From Granulicatella adiacens ATCC 49175 (GTDB taxonomy: Bacteria; Bacillota; Bacilli; Lactobacillales; Aerococcaceae), in assembly GCF_025150565.1 (NCBI RefSeq), contig NZ_CP102283.1:1674001-1738000 (forward strand): a stretch of DNA of 64,000 bases, read 5' to 3'. The notes beneath the pieces were generated by a model that had not been told where the DNA came from, did not search any database, and saw only the letters and a program-made list of their open reading frames with translations. The position numbers and the translations under genes were made by a program. How positions within the stretch are numbered: position 1 is the stretch's first letter; each line of letters begins with the position of its first letter. Shown here piece after piece: positions 44,921 through 53,972 of the stretch.

Positions 44921-47900
44921 CTAATCCACAGACTTGAGGGCTTCTAGCATATCGATGCGTTGGAGGAGATGGTTCACCATATACCCTAGCGCCACCAAGA
45001 TGACAATCACAATCACACTTGGCAACACATATACAAACCATCCGACAGCGGGATTGAACATAACAAACCCCGGTGCCACCGTCTCAATAATCACCCGATG
45101 CAGCACTCGCCCGAACAACAATCCCACAACAATCCCAATCACCGATAATAAAATCGTTTCACGGTAAATATACATCGTCACTTCTTTGTTCAAGAAACCG
45201 AGTACCTTAATCGTTGAAAGCTCGCGAATCCGTTCGGCTACGTTGATATTTGTTAAGTTATACAAGATGACCACCGCGAGTAAAATCGACACAGCCGTTA
45301 AAATCATCATTACGCGACTTAACGAACCAACAATCGTATTGATACGACTCACCATGGACGTGTTTTGCACAACGGCTTTCACCCCGTCAAGAGCCATTAA
45401 GTCTGCTGCGGCTTTTTGTACGCTAGAAGCGTCTTTGTCTTTAAACTGTACGAAAATCGCGTTGTTTTGCGGCGCTACACCATAAAATTTGGCGTACACT
45501 TCTGGTGTCATGATGACGAAGTGGCCAGCGTACATTTCTACGATGCCTCCAACCGTTAACGTCACATCCTCACCGTCCTTATTTGGAAGCGTAAAGGTGT
45601 CGCCTGTTTTCACGTTCAAGAGTTTAGCTAATTTCTCGGAAATCAACACGCCACCCTCTGGAAGTGTCACAGCTTTCTTCGTCTTCGCATCATTCAAATG
45701 AAGATACGGAGAAAGGTTGGTTTCCTCCCCGACAAGCACTGTCACGGACTGCTCATCGTCCACACCTGGCACCTCACGTGTTACCGATTCGCTATAGACG
45801 TCGCTATAAGCAGTCACGTTTGAAGAGGTTAAATAGTTTTGTAATGCTGTTTGTTCGGAAACCGTCAACACGGACTCTTTTGACACAATCGCATCATAGG
45901 TAATCAATTCCTTGAACTGACGATCCGCAATCCCGTCTAGTGACCCGAGAATTCCGCGCCCTGCAAAGAGAAGCGCCACGCTCCCAGCTACCCCGAAAAT
46001 CGTCATGAACATCCGTTGTTTATAACGGAAAATATTCCGCGCCGTTACCTTATGCGTGAAACTGAGACGATTCCAAATGAACGGAATGCGTTCGAGAAGA
46101 ATCTTCGACCCAGCCACTGGAGCTTTCGGCAAGAGAAGCGCTGAAGCTTGCTCATGAAGTTCACGGCGGGCAATCCATAATGGAGGTACCACGCTACAGA
46201 TGAGCGAGCAAATAATCGCAATTACGGCGATGAGTGGATGGAAATTCAACTGGATGCTTGGCAATACGGTATCCTTCATCAAGGTCGCACCTAAAGCACT
46301 TGGCAATGCATACGTCCCAAGTAAGATCCCTAGAATTGTTCCTGAGACCCCTGCCGTAAATCCATAGACAGCAAATTTCTTCATCACGTCTTTCGTTTCA
46401 TACCCTAGCGCCTTCAACACTCCGGCGTTGATCCGTTCTTCGTTTACAAAACGCGTCATCGTCGTTACCGTTACAAGCGCCGCCACGGCATAAAGTACAA
46501 TCGGGAAGAGGTTCCCCACCGACGTAATTCCTTCCGCCGTGGTTTTCATGTTGAAGAATCCTTCGCTTCCAAGCATCGTCGAACGTGTGTAGACAGAGTA
46601 CTTCGGCTTCGTGAGTTTTGAAACGTCCACTTCCGCCTTTTCAAGTTCGGATTCAGCCTTCTCAATATCTTTATCGGCGGTTTCTTTCTTCTCGTTATAA
46701 GTTTCTTCGCTTTCTTTTAGCTGCGTTTTGGCATCTGAGAGTTTAGCTTCGCCGTCCGCTAACGTTTTCTTAGCTTCAGCTAGTTTCGCCTTGCCTTCTT
46801 CTAAAGTACCAGCGTTGGCTTCAAAAGTTGCTACTCCTTGGCGATATTGTTCTAGCCCATCGACGTACTGGCTGTAACTAGCGTAATACTTCGCTAAACC
46901 TTGTTGGTACGCTTCTTGCCCTGCGCGTAATTGTTGTTTCTTCGATGCAAATTCCGCTTCAGCATTTGAAATCGCTGTTTGGCCAGCTGTAAGTTCTTGT
47001 TCTTTTTGAGTAAGCACTTGTTCTTTGGCATGAAGTGTCGCTTCGGTTTGAGTAAGCTGGTTTTCAGCCTGTGTTAAAGCTGTCTCCATCGCTTGAAGAC
47101 TCGCTTTGGTAATGCCTTTTGCCGCAGCCGCAGCCGGGTCGCTAGCTAGTAGTGCCTTCCCTTGTGCAAAGGCTGTCTTTTTAGCTTCGAGTTCTGTCTT
47201 CCCTGTTTCTAGTTGCGCTTTGGCCTGCGCTAATTGCGTCTTACCGGCTTCAAGCTGCTCTTTTCCACTGGCGAGTTCCTCTTTTTTCGCAGCAAGTTGC
47301 GCCTCCGCTTGGGTTAGTTTAGTACTTGCATCATCCAACTGAGTTTTCTTCTGGGCTAAAGTAGCCACGGCTTGTTCGATTTGCACACGGGCACTTTCGA
47401 GCTGCACACGGCTTGCTTCCAACTGATTCCACGCTGCGTTTAGCTTCGCGTCTCCTGATGCAATCGTTGCTTCGTTGTCAGCTACTTCTTTTTGACCGTT
47501 TGCAAGCGTCTTTTCGTTCTTTTCGATTTCACTCTTACCATCTGTCAATTTCTTCTCGGCGTCCGAGAGCTGCGTTTTGGCATCGGCAATTTTTTCTTTA
47601 CCTTCTGAAATCTTATCGTCGGCCGTCGTCTTCAATGCGTCTAAGCGCGCCGCTCCATTGTCAGCCAACTTTTCTTCTAGCGCCTGTTGCAACTGCGCCA
47701 CCTTATCTGCATACTCACGACTCGTTGTTTTCCATTTACGTAAATCCGGATAACGAAGTCTGGCAATCGTATACACTTCAGAATCGAAGGTGTCTTTTGG
47801 CACTACGGCAAACCCGCTAAGGTCCCCGCTCCCCGCACTCGACACGCCCTTAATCGTCTTCGAGAGAATCTCGCTGGAGTTCACAAACCCGGTAATCGTA

Positions 47901-48376
47901 AATTCATGCTCTTTTAGTAGAGTAGAACTTCCGGATTCATTCAAACGAATCGTGTCCCCAATCTTGTACTGATCCGCCATCGTTTGGGTAAGCGCCACTT
48001 CATTTGATTTCGTAGGGAACTCACCACTCACCAATTCGAACGTTGAAATATCTGTCGTCTGAGAGAACACACGTATCGCGTTCGGAGTATCGCCAATCAC
48101 CGTATCGGCGAAATAACCAAACTCCACATCAGCGTTCTCTTGTTTGATCTCGGCTTGGTCTTCGCCACTTAACCCGTAGCCTGCCACCACGAATAAATCG
48201 GCAGCGTTGGACTGTTCCATATAGCTGTTCAAGGTGTCTTCAATATCCGGCCCCGATACTTTTAGGCCCACAAGAGCAAATGCCCCGAGCATCATGAGTA
48301 ACATAATAGAAAGGAAGCGGCCCTTCGACTGGCGAAGTGAGTTCCTTATATCCTTATTTAATGTCTTCTTATTCAA
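44921..48376 (-). CDS. Large FtsX-type ABC exporter permease with internal coiled coil
   Basis: 1151 residues. First helix at about 22-42 (FLSIMLLMMLGAFALVGL), an extracellular part, then a very long coiled coil (about 245-605) rich in Ala, Gln, Glu and Lys with repeated LEAGKTQLA-like units, then three helices (about 625-760), a second extracellular domain and three C-terminal helices (about 1030-1145). This two-FtsX-domain plan with a hinge-like coiled coil is common in Lactobacillales exporters. It follows its ATPase by 14 bp and is under the divergent TetR regulator. Substrate unknown; likely a toxic compound or cell-surface lipid. Confidence 0.82.
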   Translation of the reverse strand: MNKKTLNKDIRNSLRQSKGRFLSIMLLMMLGAFALVGLKVSGPDIEDTLNSYMEQSNAADLFVVAGYGLSGEDQAEIKQENADVEFGYFADTVIGDTPNAIRVFSQTTDISTFELVSGEFPTKSNEVALTQTMADQYKIGDTIRLNESGSSTLLKEHEFTITGFVNSSEILSKTIKGVSSAGSGDLSGFAVVPKDTFDSEVYTIARLRYPDLRKWKTTSREYADKVAQLQQALEEKLADNGAARLDALKTTADDKISEGKEKIADAKTQLSDAEKKLTDGKSEIEKNEKTLANGQKEVADNEATIASGDAKLNAAWNQLEASRVQLESARVQIEQAVATLAQKKTQLDDASTKLTQAEAQLAAKKEELASGKEQLEAGKTQLAQAKAQLETGKTELEAKKTAFAQGKALLASDPAAAAAKGITKASLQAMETALTQAENQLTQTEATLHAKEQVLTQKEQELTAGQTAISNAEAEFASKKQQLRAGQEAYQQGLAKYYASYSQYVDGLEQYRQGVATFEANAGTLEEGKAKLAEAKKTLADGEAKLSDAKTQLKESEETYNEKKETADKDIEKAESELEKAEVDVSKLTKPKYSVYTRSTMLGSEGFFNMKTTAEGITSVGNLFPIVLYAVAALVTVTTMTRFVNEERINAGVLKALGYETKDVMKKFAVYGFTAGVSGTILGILLGTYALPSALGATLMKDTVLPSIQLNFHPLIAVIAIICSLICSVVPPLWIARRELHEQASALLLPKAPVAGSKILLERIPFIWNRLSFTHKVTARNIFRYKQRMFMTIFGVAGSVALLFAGRGILGSLDGIADRQFKELITYDAIVSKESVLTVSEQTALQNYLTSSNVTAYSDVYSESVTREVPGVDDEQSVTVLVGEETNLSPYLHLNDAKTKKAVTLPEGGVLISEKLAKLLNVKTGDTFTLPNKDGEDVTLTVGGIVEMYAGHFVIMTPEVYAKFYGVAPQNNAIFVQFKDKDASSVQKAAADLMALDGVKAVVQNTSMVSRINTIVGSLSRVMMILTAVSILLAVVILYNLTNINVAERIRELSTIKVLGFLNKEVTMYIYRETILLSVIGIVVGLLFGRVLHRVIIETVAPGFVMFNPAVGWFVYVLPSVIVIVILVALGYMVNHLLQRIDMLEALKSVD

Positions 48377-48390
48377 CGTCCTCCCCCCTT

Positions 48391-49092
48391 CTAATATTCA
48401 AGCGTTTGAATATCTTGTGGATTTGGATTGAGTTCCATTTTCTTCACGCGCGCGTCATGCATATAAATCACGCGGTCGGCAATCGGCGCAAGCGCAGAGT
48501 TATGCGTTACGATAATGACCGTTGCGCCTTGGTTACGCGACATATCTTGTAAAATTTGAAGCACTTGTTTTCCTGTATGGTAGTCGAGCGCTCCGGTTGG
48601 CTCGTCGCAAAGTAATAACTTTGGATTTTTGGCAACCGCACGTGCGATGGAAACGCGTTGTTGTTCCCCACCGGATAATTGCGACGGGAAATTATTCATG
48701 CGGTGTTCAAGCCCCACTGCCTTCAAGGCTTCCTCTGCATCTTGAGCGTCTTTTACGATTTCAGCCGCTAGTTCCACATTTTCCTTCGCCGTTAAGTTCG
48801 GCACTAGATTATAAAATTGGAAGACAAATCCAACATCGTCTCTTCTATAGTAAGTGAGTTGTTTTTCATCAAAAGTCGAAATGTCCACGCCGTCAATAAG
48901 GACTTGTCCTTCGTCGTTGGTGTCCATGCCACCTAAAATATTGAGAACCGTGGATTTCCCTGCACCGCTGGCCCCTAAAATCATTACTAATTCGCCTTTT
49001 TCAATTTCAAAATTCACATCATTATTCGCGATAATCTCTGTATCTCCGACATGATACCGTTTATAGCTATTCTTCATTTCGATATAAGCCAT
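48391..49092 (-). CDS. ABC exporter ATP-binding protein, LolD/MacB type
   Basis: 233 residues. Walker [10 protein letters not shown], signature [15 protein letters not shown], Walker [16 protein letters not shown], switch His IVTHNSAL. First gene of a two-gene exporter operon transcribed away from the tetR-type gene; two operator-like palindromes lie between them. Confidence 0.9.
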   Translation of the reverse strand: MAYIEMKNSYKRYHVGDTEIIANNDVNFEIEKGELVMILGASGAGKSTVLNILGGMDTNDEGQVLIDGVDISTFDEKQLTYYRRDDVGFVFQFYNLVPNLTAKENVELAAEIVKDAQDAEEALKAVGLEHRMNNFPSQLSGGEQQRVSIARAVAKNPKLLLCDEPTGALDYHTGKQVLQILQDMSRNQGATVIIVTHNSALAPIADRVIYMHDARVKKMELNPNPQDIQTLEY

Positions 49093-49124
49093 GTCTATCC
49101 CTCATTTCTATCAACGCAGTTAAA

Positions 49125-49139
49125 TGAACACCGTGTTGA
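49125..49139. promoter_or_regulatory. TetR-type operator 1
   Basis: TGAACA-CCG-TGTTGA palindrome. It overlaps the start of a TTGATT (49136-49141) and TATAAT (49159-49164) promoter with a 17-base spacer driving the tetR-type gene. Confidence 0.6.
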
Positions 49140-49193
49140 TTATCCTTCATTCATACTTTATAATAGGCCTAGCGAAAAAACAATACACAATAC

Positions 49194-49208
49194 TCAACAA
49201 TGTGTTGA
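49194..49208. promoter_or_regulatory. TetR-type operator 2
   Basis: TCAACA-ATG-TGTTGA palindrome, same half-sites and three-base centre as operator 1, 69 bp away and 20 bases before the tetR-type start codon. Two matching palindromes in a divergent gap strongly suggest that the regulator controls itself and the exporter. Confidence 0.62.
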
Positions 49209-49228
49209 TTTAAGAAAGAGTTTAAAAA

Positions 49229-49774
49229 ATGACGATTCAAAAACGTAAAACCACAACGAAAAGTGATTTAAAAGTTGCGCTCACGAGACTCCTGAAACAA
49301 AAGGACTTCGAAGCGATTAGCGTGAGCGATATAGCAAAGGAAGCCGGAATCAACCGTGGAACCTTCTATCTGCATTATGTCGATAAATTTGATATGATCG
49401 ACCAGCTGATTGACGAGATTTTACAAAACATTATTTTCTTATTAAATAAAGACCAGCCGAAAACGAAAGAAGAAGCATTTGCGCCCATCGTTAAAATCTT
49501 CGAGTATTTAAAAGAAGATTTCGACTTTATTCATGCCATCTCGCTCAACCGGTTTAACTATACTTCTCATCTAGTCCGAAATTTCTTACTGGAATTATCC
49601 AAACAAATCGGTCCGATTAAAGAGACCATCAAGACCGTCTATCCGCTACCGGAAGACTATGCCGCAGAAGTCTTTATTTATAGTAATAGCGCGATTTTCT
49701 TCCACTGGATTCAAAAAGGTGGCGTAGAAAGTCCCGAAGAAATCGCAAAAATCTTTTTTAGAATGTCAGTATAA
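49229..49774 (+). CDS. TetR/AcrR family regulator
   Basis: 181 residues. The N-terminal HTH is SVSDIAKEAGINRGTFYLHYVDKFDMID (about 32-59), with the GTFYLHY recognition helix ending. The C-terminal part carries the TetR_C_7-like helices seen in DhaS-type regulators. Divergent from the ABC exporter operon, which it probably represses. The def-like gene follows 12 bp later in the same direction. Confidence 0.88.
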   Translation: MTIQKRKTTTKSDLKVALTRLLKQKDFEAISVSDIAKEAGINRGTFYLHYVDKFDMIDQLIDEILQNIIFLLNKDQPKTKEEAFAPIVKIFEYLKEDFDFIHAISLNRFNYTSHLVRNFLLELSKQIGPIKETIKTVYPLPEDYAAEVFIYSNSAIFFHWIQKGGVESPEEIAKIFFRMSV

Positions 49775-49786
49775 AGGAGCAAACTC

Positions 49787-50200
49787 ATGCAAAAAAATAT
49801 TATGAAAGACCCCCTCTTCCTCAGCCAAAAATCCAGTGTTGCCGATCCGAAAGCCGATGCTCAGGTAGTCCGCGACTTACAAGATACGCTTCGCGCTAAC
49901 CGCGACCGTTGTGTGGGGATGGCAGCGAATATGATTGGTGTGAAGAAGAACATTATTATTGTAGCGATTGGACCGATGGATTTGGTGATGCTGAATCCGC
50001 GTATTACGAAGAAGCAAGGCCCCTATGAAACAGAAGAAGGATGTCTAAGTCATACTGGAACGAAGAAAACGACGCGCTATCAAACGATTGAAGTAGCCTA
50101 CACGGATCCAAGCGGCAAGAAGCATACGGGAACGTTCACCGACTTCACAGCGCAAGTCATCCAACATGAGATCGATCACTTAGAAGGTATACTCATATAA
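49787..50200 (+). CDS. Peptide deformylase-like protein with altered motif I
   Basis: 137 residues. Motif II EEGCLS (metal Cys) and motif III QHEIDHLEG (HExxH) are intact. Motif I, normally GxGLAAxQIG, reads GMAANMIG, so the catalytic Gln is replaced by Met and Pro by Asn. Short deformylase-like proteins with this GMAANMIG motif are known in streptococci as second copies beside a normal Def. Activity in N-terminal deformylation is therefore uncertain. Probably co-transcribed with the tetR-type gene. Confidence 0.82.
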   Translation: MQKNIMKDPLFLSQKSSVADPKADAQVVRDLQDTLRANRDRCVGMAANMIGVKKNIIIVAIGPMDLVMLNPRITKKQGPYETEEGCLSHTGTKKTTRYQTIEVAYTDPSGKKHTGTFTDFTAQVIQHEIDHLEGILI

Positions 50201-50389
50201 ATACGATTACTCCAATCCTTGCGGATTGTTTCACCATAGCTGTAATGGGGCAACGGCTTGAGCCTTGTTCTCAAGCTCTACCAAGCTTCAAAGGGCGGGT
50301 AAAGGTTGTTCCTTAACCCGCCCTAATTCACATTGGTTGCTATCCCCCATTACTGCTACGATGAGTCCGCAAGATTTCCGTAATCGTAT
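50201..50389. repeat. Giant-hairpin repeat element, copy F
   Basis: Begins at the base after the deformylase-like stop codon. Outer arms ATACGATTA (50201-50209) with TAATCGTAT (50381-50389), ATCCTTGCGGATT with its near-complement, GTAATGGGG with CCCCATTAC. On the reverse strand the core reads AACCAATGTGAATT, hairpin GGGCGGGTTAAGG/CCTTTACCCGCCC, TTTGAAGCTTGGTAG, stem AGCTTGAG/CTCAAGC, then CGTTGCCCC. The first core stem has a sequence unrelated to those of copies A and E although the flanking core is the same. Confidence 0.8.
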
Positions 50390-50402
50390 CTTACTGCGCT
50401 TC

Positions 50403-50485
50403 TAAATGGACGAAGAAGGAGACTTGTTCCGAGAAGGCGGGACGTCCTCCTTGCGACGCGAGGTGTGTCATCTTCTTCGTTTCAT
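50403..50485. repeat. Separate nested hairpin between copy F and the merR-type promoter
   Basis: ACGAAGAAG pairs with CTTCTTCGT, and inside is AAGGCGGGACGTCCTCCTT, a palindrome centred on GGACGTCC. It lacks the family core. It could act as a terminator of the upstream operon, although no long T-tract follows. The rest of the 50201-50570 gap is accounted for by copy F and the promoter. Confidence 0.5.
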
Positions 50486-50516
50486 ATAGTAAGAAAAAGA
50501 AAAAAAGAGAAAAGGC

Positions 50517-50547
50517 TTGACCCTTACGTAACGTTATAGCTTATACT
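50517..50547 (+). promoter_or_regulatory. MerR-type promoter with 19-base spacer
   Basis: TTGACC (50517-50522) and TATACT (50542-50547) are separated by 19 bases containing the near-palindrome CTTACGTAACGTTATAG. A 19-base spacer with an internal palindrome is the hallmark of promoters activated by MerR-family proteins, so the gene after it probably regulates itself. Confidence 0.72.
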
Positions 50548-50570
50548 TCAAATTGTTAGGAGTTGAAAAT

Positions 50571-51311
50571 ATGTATTTAATCAAACAGGTGAGCGAAATC
50601 AGTGGTGTATCGGTGCGCACTTTACATCACTATGACGAAATCGGCTTACTATCCCCTAAAAAACATGAGAATGGATACCGCTACTATAGTGAAGAGGAAT
50701 TGTCCCTCCTTCAAACCATCCTATACTATAAGTATTTAGGATTTTCACTAAAAGACATCAAAAATCTCATGAAACAAGAAGAGGAAGATCTCTTGCCTCA
50801 CTTGAAACATCAGTTGATTTTAATGCAAAAAGAAAAAGAACGTCTTCTAACATTAATCGACACTTTAGAAAAGACCATTGAGTCAAAAGAAAGGAAAATT
50901 ACAATGACAACAGAAGAAAAATTCAAAGGCTTCACCTTTAAAGATAACGAAAAATATAAACAGGCCGCGACTGAAAAGTACGGTGAAACAGTGTTGAACG
51001 AGACTGCAGAAAAACAAAAAGGCAAGGAAGAAATCATAGCAGACGGCTTCAACAAGATCTGGTTCGCGTTTGCTGAAAATATCGAAAAAGGCCTTCCTGC
51101 AACAGACGCTGTGAACGTGGACTTAGCCAAACAACTCCACCAACACATGTGCGCCTATGCATTCGACTGCTCCATCGATGTCTTCTCAAGCATCGGATTT
51201 GGCTACGCTCAAAACGAAGAGTTCAGAACGAACCTCGATAAATACGGCAAAGGTCTAGGCCAATACGCTTGCGACGCGATTCAAGCCTATGTCGCACAGG
51301 AGAAGAAATAA
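50571..51311 (+). CDS. MerR-family regulator with TipAS antibiotic-recognition domain
   Basis: 246 residues from ATG 50571 (GGAG upstream; frame opens at 50553). Winged HTH KQVSEISGVSVRTLHHYDEIGLLSPKKHENGYRYY, a dimerisation coiled coil (about 75-110), then a TipAS domain (about 115-246) with KYGETVLNETAEKQKG and YAFDCSIDVFSSIGFGYAQNEEFRTNLDKYG. TipA-type regulators sense thiopeptide and other peptide antibiotics by binding them directly. Own-promoter activation is likely. Confidence 0.88.
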   Translation: MYLIKQVSEISGVSVRTLHHYDEIGLLSPKKHENGYRYYSEEELSLLQTILYYKYLGFSLKDIKNLMKQEEEDLLPHLKHQLILMQKEKERLLTLIDTLEKTIESKERKITMTTEEKFKGFTFKDNEKYKQAATEKYGETVLNETAEKQKGKEEIIADGFNKIWFAFAENIEKGLPATDAVNVDLAKQLHQHMCAYAFDCSIDVFSSIGFGYAQNEEFRTNLDKYGKGLGQYACDAIQAYVAQEKK

Positions 51312-51495
51312 AAAGATTCGTTCCCTAAGCATATTATAATCCATAATTATAAGCAGTCATTGACTGCTTATTTTAATATCATTAAACTTCTTATTCTCGT
51401 ATTTTTTTTAATTCATTATGCTATAATATCAATTGAAAGCAACAAACGTTTTTACAAACATAATTTTACTTTTAGCAGTTTAAGGAAGATGATAA

Positions 51496-53466
51496 ATGAG
51501 TTATCACGTAAAATTTAACGACATTACCTCCATGCATGGCCAAACAAATCAAACCATCCAACAATGGGGCGAGTCAATAACAAACCTAAGCAAAGCGGTT
51601 GAAGGATTTGCGGGGAACAGTAGTCTTCAAGGGAAGGCAATGACGAGTGCGCAAACTTATATGAGAGAAGTTCATGGAACACTTCTTCAAACTTTTCTCC
51701 AACTAATGAATGACTATTCAACGAGTTTGTTACTGTATAAAGATGGCTATTATCAAATCGATACGCATAACCATGCCGAATTACCAGAGAATGTCTATAA
51801 GGGGCTTCATTCAGACCTAGGAAAGTCTAAGCAGCGATTCGAACACCAGTCGGAGCAGTTAACAGCTGCCAAACTCAGAGTTGCAGGATTAGTGAATTAC
51901 CAAGGAACTAGTCATACAAAAACGAAATTCACATATGAGAAGCTGATGAAAGATATCCAGCATCTAGACGAATCCATTACGCAATATGAAGAGATGCATG
52001 CTCGACAAGACTTGCAGGCGTTTAAGGAATTACTAGATGCAACGAAAAGCTTGATAGCGGAACATTCGAGTAGAAATCGGAGTCTTGAAAGTTATCAATC
52101 GGGAGCCTTTGGAAAACTACCCTCTGTACAACGGTTTATGGTAGCTTATGAACAAGTGACAGCCCAACTAAATGATCGTATGGGCATTATTCAAGCAGCT
52201 CTCGAACGTGATCAAGTGCGCATGGAGGCACTTCATGCCGAAGAACGAACCAAGCAAGGGCTCATGAATCTTGTGTTTGGTGTCTTGACGGTTGTTGCTG
52301 GTGCTAGTGCTCTAGTAATGTCGGGTGGGACTATGTTACCGATTGTAACCTCAGCTTTTAAGGTTGGAGCAATGGCTTTGTCCATGTATGGGGCTTCAAA
52401 TTCTATCGAAGCTGGACAGAATATTTATTATGGATTGTCTGGCGACGGAAAATCCTTTGCGGTAAATCCGATTCGAGATACACTTTTCTTAGGAAACGGC
52501 GAGTTATACCACAGTTTGGGGCAAATTTTCAGTCTTACAACAGGGGTGTTCATACCGATTGCCCAGACGCAAAGTATTGCCCAAGGAATCTCGCAGTTCT
52601 TCTGGGGAACAGTCGGAGCTTTAGCAACTGGTCAAGCAGCCTACCATGGTACAAAGCTTCTTGGTGGAAATGAAGAAACCGCACAGTTGATGAACTTATT
52701 AGGGAACTTCGTGGGTGGATATAAATTTTCTAAAATTGCTGAGAATTTCAGCTTAAATACGATTCGAGTGCCAAAAGTTGAATCAGCACCTGAAATAAAA
52801 AATCGAGTATTGGAGAATATAGAAGCTAGTAAGGCGGCGAGAGAAAGTTCGAAGTTTGATAATTATTTACGACAAGAATATGCTCAACAAGGAAAATATT
52901 TTCCAGAGCGCATAATTATGCCAAATGGTAAAAAAGCTTATCTTTCAGCAGATTATTTTGAAGGTAAACAAATTCCGGTTCGATCAAGATCTTTTGTGGA
53001 TGCACAGGGTAAAATCAAATGGCCACCAAAAGGAACAGATGGCTTTGTTGTAGATAGTGTTGGAAACCCCATTACAGAGCGGGCTAATTTAAAAGCTGGA
53101 CAAGTGATTGACCGTTTTGGATCAAATGGTGGGCGTTTCGCCAGTCCAGTTGATAACGAAGAAAAATTACCGTTTAATACACGAGGTTTGCCTTATCCTG
53201 AAGATCATCAAGTCTACCATCAGTATGAAATTGTGAGAGATTTAACTAAGGAGAATATTTTACAAGCATTTAAAGAAGCCCCAGACATTGTAAAAGAGAA
53301 AATCAGGATATCTCTTGAATATTATGGCCTTGACATAGAGGATTTGGCGAATATTCGTAAAGGAAAAATTGCCAAAGTATTTGGTCAGGGAGGGGGAACC
53401 CAGATTCAATTTGCTTCATCTCTTAGTTTGTATGAAGATTTAGGTTTAGTGAAGGAGATTAAGTAA
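51496..53466 (+). CDS. LXG-domain type VII secreted toxin with TNT (NAD glycohydrolase) C-terminus
   Basis: 656 residues. The LXG targeting domain (about 1-205) has SSLQGKAMTSAQTYMREVH, where LQG is the LXG motif. A Gly-Ala-rich, partly hydrophobic middle (about 255-420) follows. The C-terminal region (about 500-656) matches tuberculosis necrotizing toxin: WPPKGTDGF, IDRFGSNGGRFASP, PYPEDHQVYHQYEI and FGQGGGTQIQF, including the Arg, His and Gln of the TNT active site. It should cleave NAD in a rival cell. The immunity gene begins two bases after the stop. The usual small LXG chaperone genes are absent upstream. A TATAAT-like box at about 51421-51426 may be its promoter. Confidence 0.87.
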   Translation: MSYHVKFNDITSMHGQTNQTIQQWGESITNLSKAVEGFAGNSSLQGKAMTSAQTYMREVHGTLLQTFLQLMNDYSTSLLLYKDGYYQIDTHNHAELPENVYKGLHSDLGKSKQRFEHQSEQLTAAKLRVAGLVNYQGTSHTKTKFTYEKLMKDIQHLDESITQYEEMHARQDLQAFKELLDATKSLIAEHSSRNRSLESYQSGAFGKLPSVQRFMVAYEQVTAQLNDRMGIIQAALERDQVRMEALHAEERTKQGLMNLVFGVLTVVAGASALVMSGGTMLPIVTSAFKVGAMALSMYGASNSIEAGQNIYYGLSGDGKSFAVNPIRDTLFLGNGELYHSLGQIFSLTTGVFIPIAQTQSIAQGISQFFWGTVGALATGQAAYHGTKLLGGNEETAQLMNLLGNFVGGYKFSKIAENFSLNTIRVPKVESAPEIKNRVLENIEASKAARESSKFDNYLRQEYAQQGKYFPERIIMPNGKKAYLSADYFEGKQIPVRSRSFVDAQGKIKWPPKGTDGFVVDSVGNPITERANLKAGQVIDRFGSNGGRFASPVDNEEKLPFNTRGLPYPEDHQVYHQYEIVRDLTKENILQAFKEAPDIVKEKIRISLEYYGLDIEDLANIRKGKIAKVFGQGGGTQIQFASSLSLYEDLGLVKEIK

Positions 53467-53468
53467 TT

Positions 53469-53801
53469 ATGTCAGAAATTAACATGTTGAATTTAGTAGC
53501 CGACTTAGATAAAACTATACATGAACATGGATACGAGAATCTATATTATGTACTATTTGATGAGGACAGTAATTTGCCTTGGGCTATTCACCTGTATTAT
53601 AAAAATAATAAATTTATAGTTAATAGTCGAGATGATCGTTCCTATATTATTGGGAAATCATGGGAATTTGAGAACTATGAGGAGGCAAAACATTTTTTTA
53701 TCAAAAAAATGGAAACCTTTGTCCAGTTAAATAGACTTGAAATTCAAACTGGACACCCTCCGTATTATCCATCCCCCCTCTGGGATGATGTCACAGAATA
53801 A
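53469..53801 (+). CDS. Probable immunity protein for the TNT toxin
   Basis: 110 residues, soluble, acidic, with many aromatic residues (NLYYVLFDEDSNLPWAIHLYYKNNKF). Directly downstream of the toxin, with AAGGAG inside the toxin's last codons. It is shorter than the mycobacterial immunity factor for TNT and I do not recognise a family. The assignment rests on position. It would act in the cytoplasm against self-intoxication by NAD depletion. Confidence 0.72.
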   Translation: MSEINMLNLVADLDKTIHEHGYENLYYVLFDEDSNLPWAIHLYYKNNKFIVNSRDDRSYIIGKSWEFENYEEAKHFFIKKMETFVQLNRLEIQTGHPPYYPSPLWDDVTE

Positions 53802-53835
53802 TAAATAACTCCCCCTTTTTATGATAGAAAAAATG

Positions 53836-53876
53836 AAGCAAGAGTTTACTAATGTTTTATTGGTAAACTCTTGCTT
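53836..53876 (+). terminator. Terminator after the TNT immunity gene
   Basis: AAGCAAGAGTTTAC with GTAAACTCTTGCTT, perfect 14-bp stem; T-tract is poor (TTTAAATAG). It would separate the active toxin pair from the orphan cassette. Confidence 0.72.
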
Positions 53877-53972
53877 TAAATAGAATTCTCTTCAAATCCA
53901 ACAGAATGTTCACAATATCAATTATCCCATCATGCACCGAAACATTCATCCAGATTGGCAAGGCAAAAAAAG

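Noticed and set aside
53902..53972. Possible toxin fragment just before the orphan cassette
   Set aside because: A short peptide with HPDWQGK can be read, but it is out of frame with the cassette and too short to assign.
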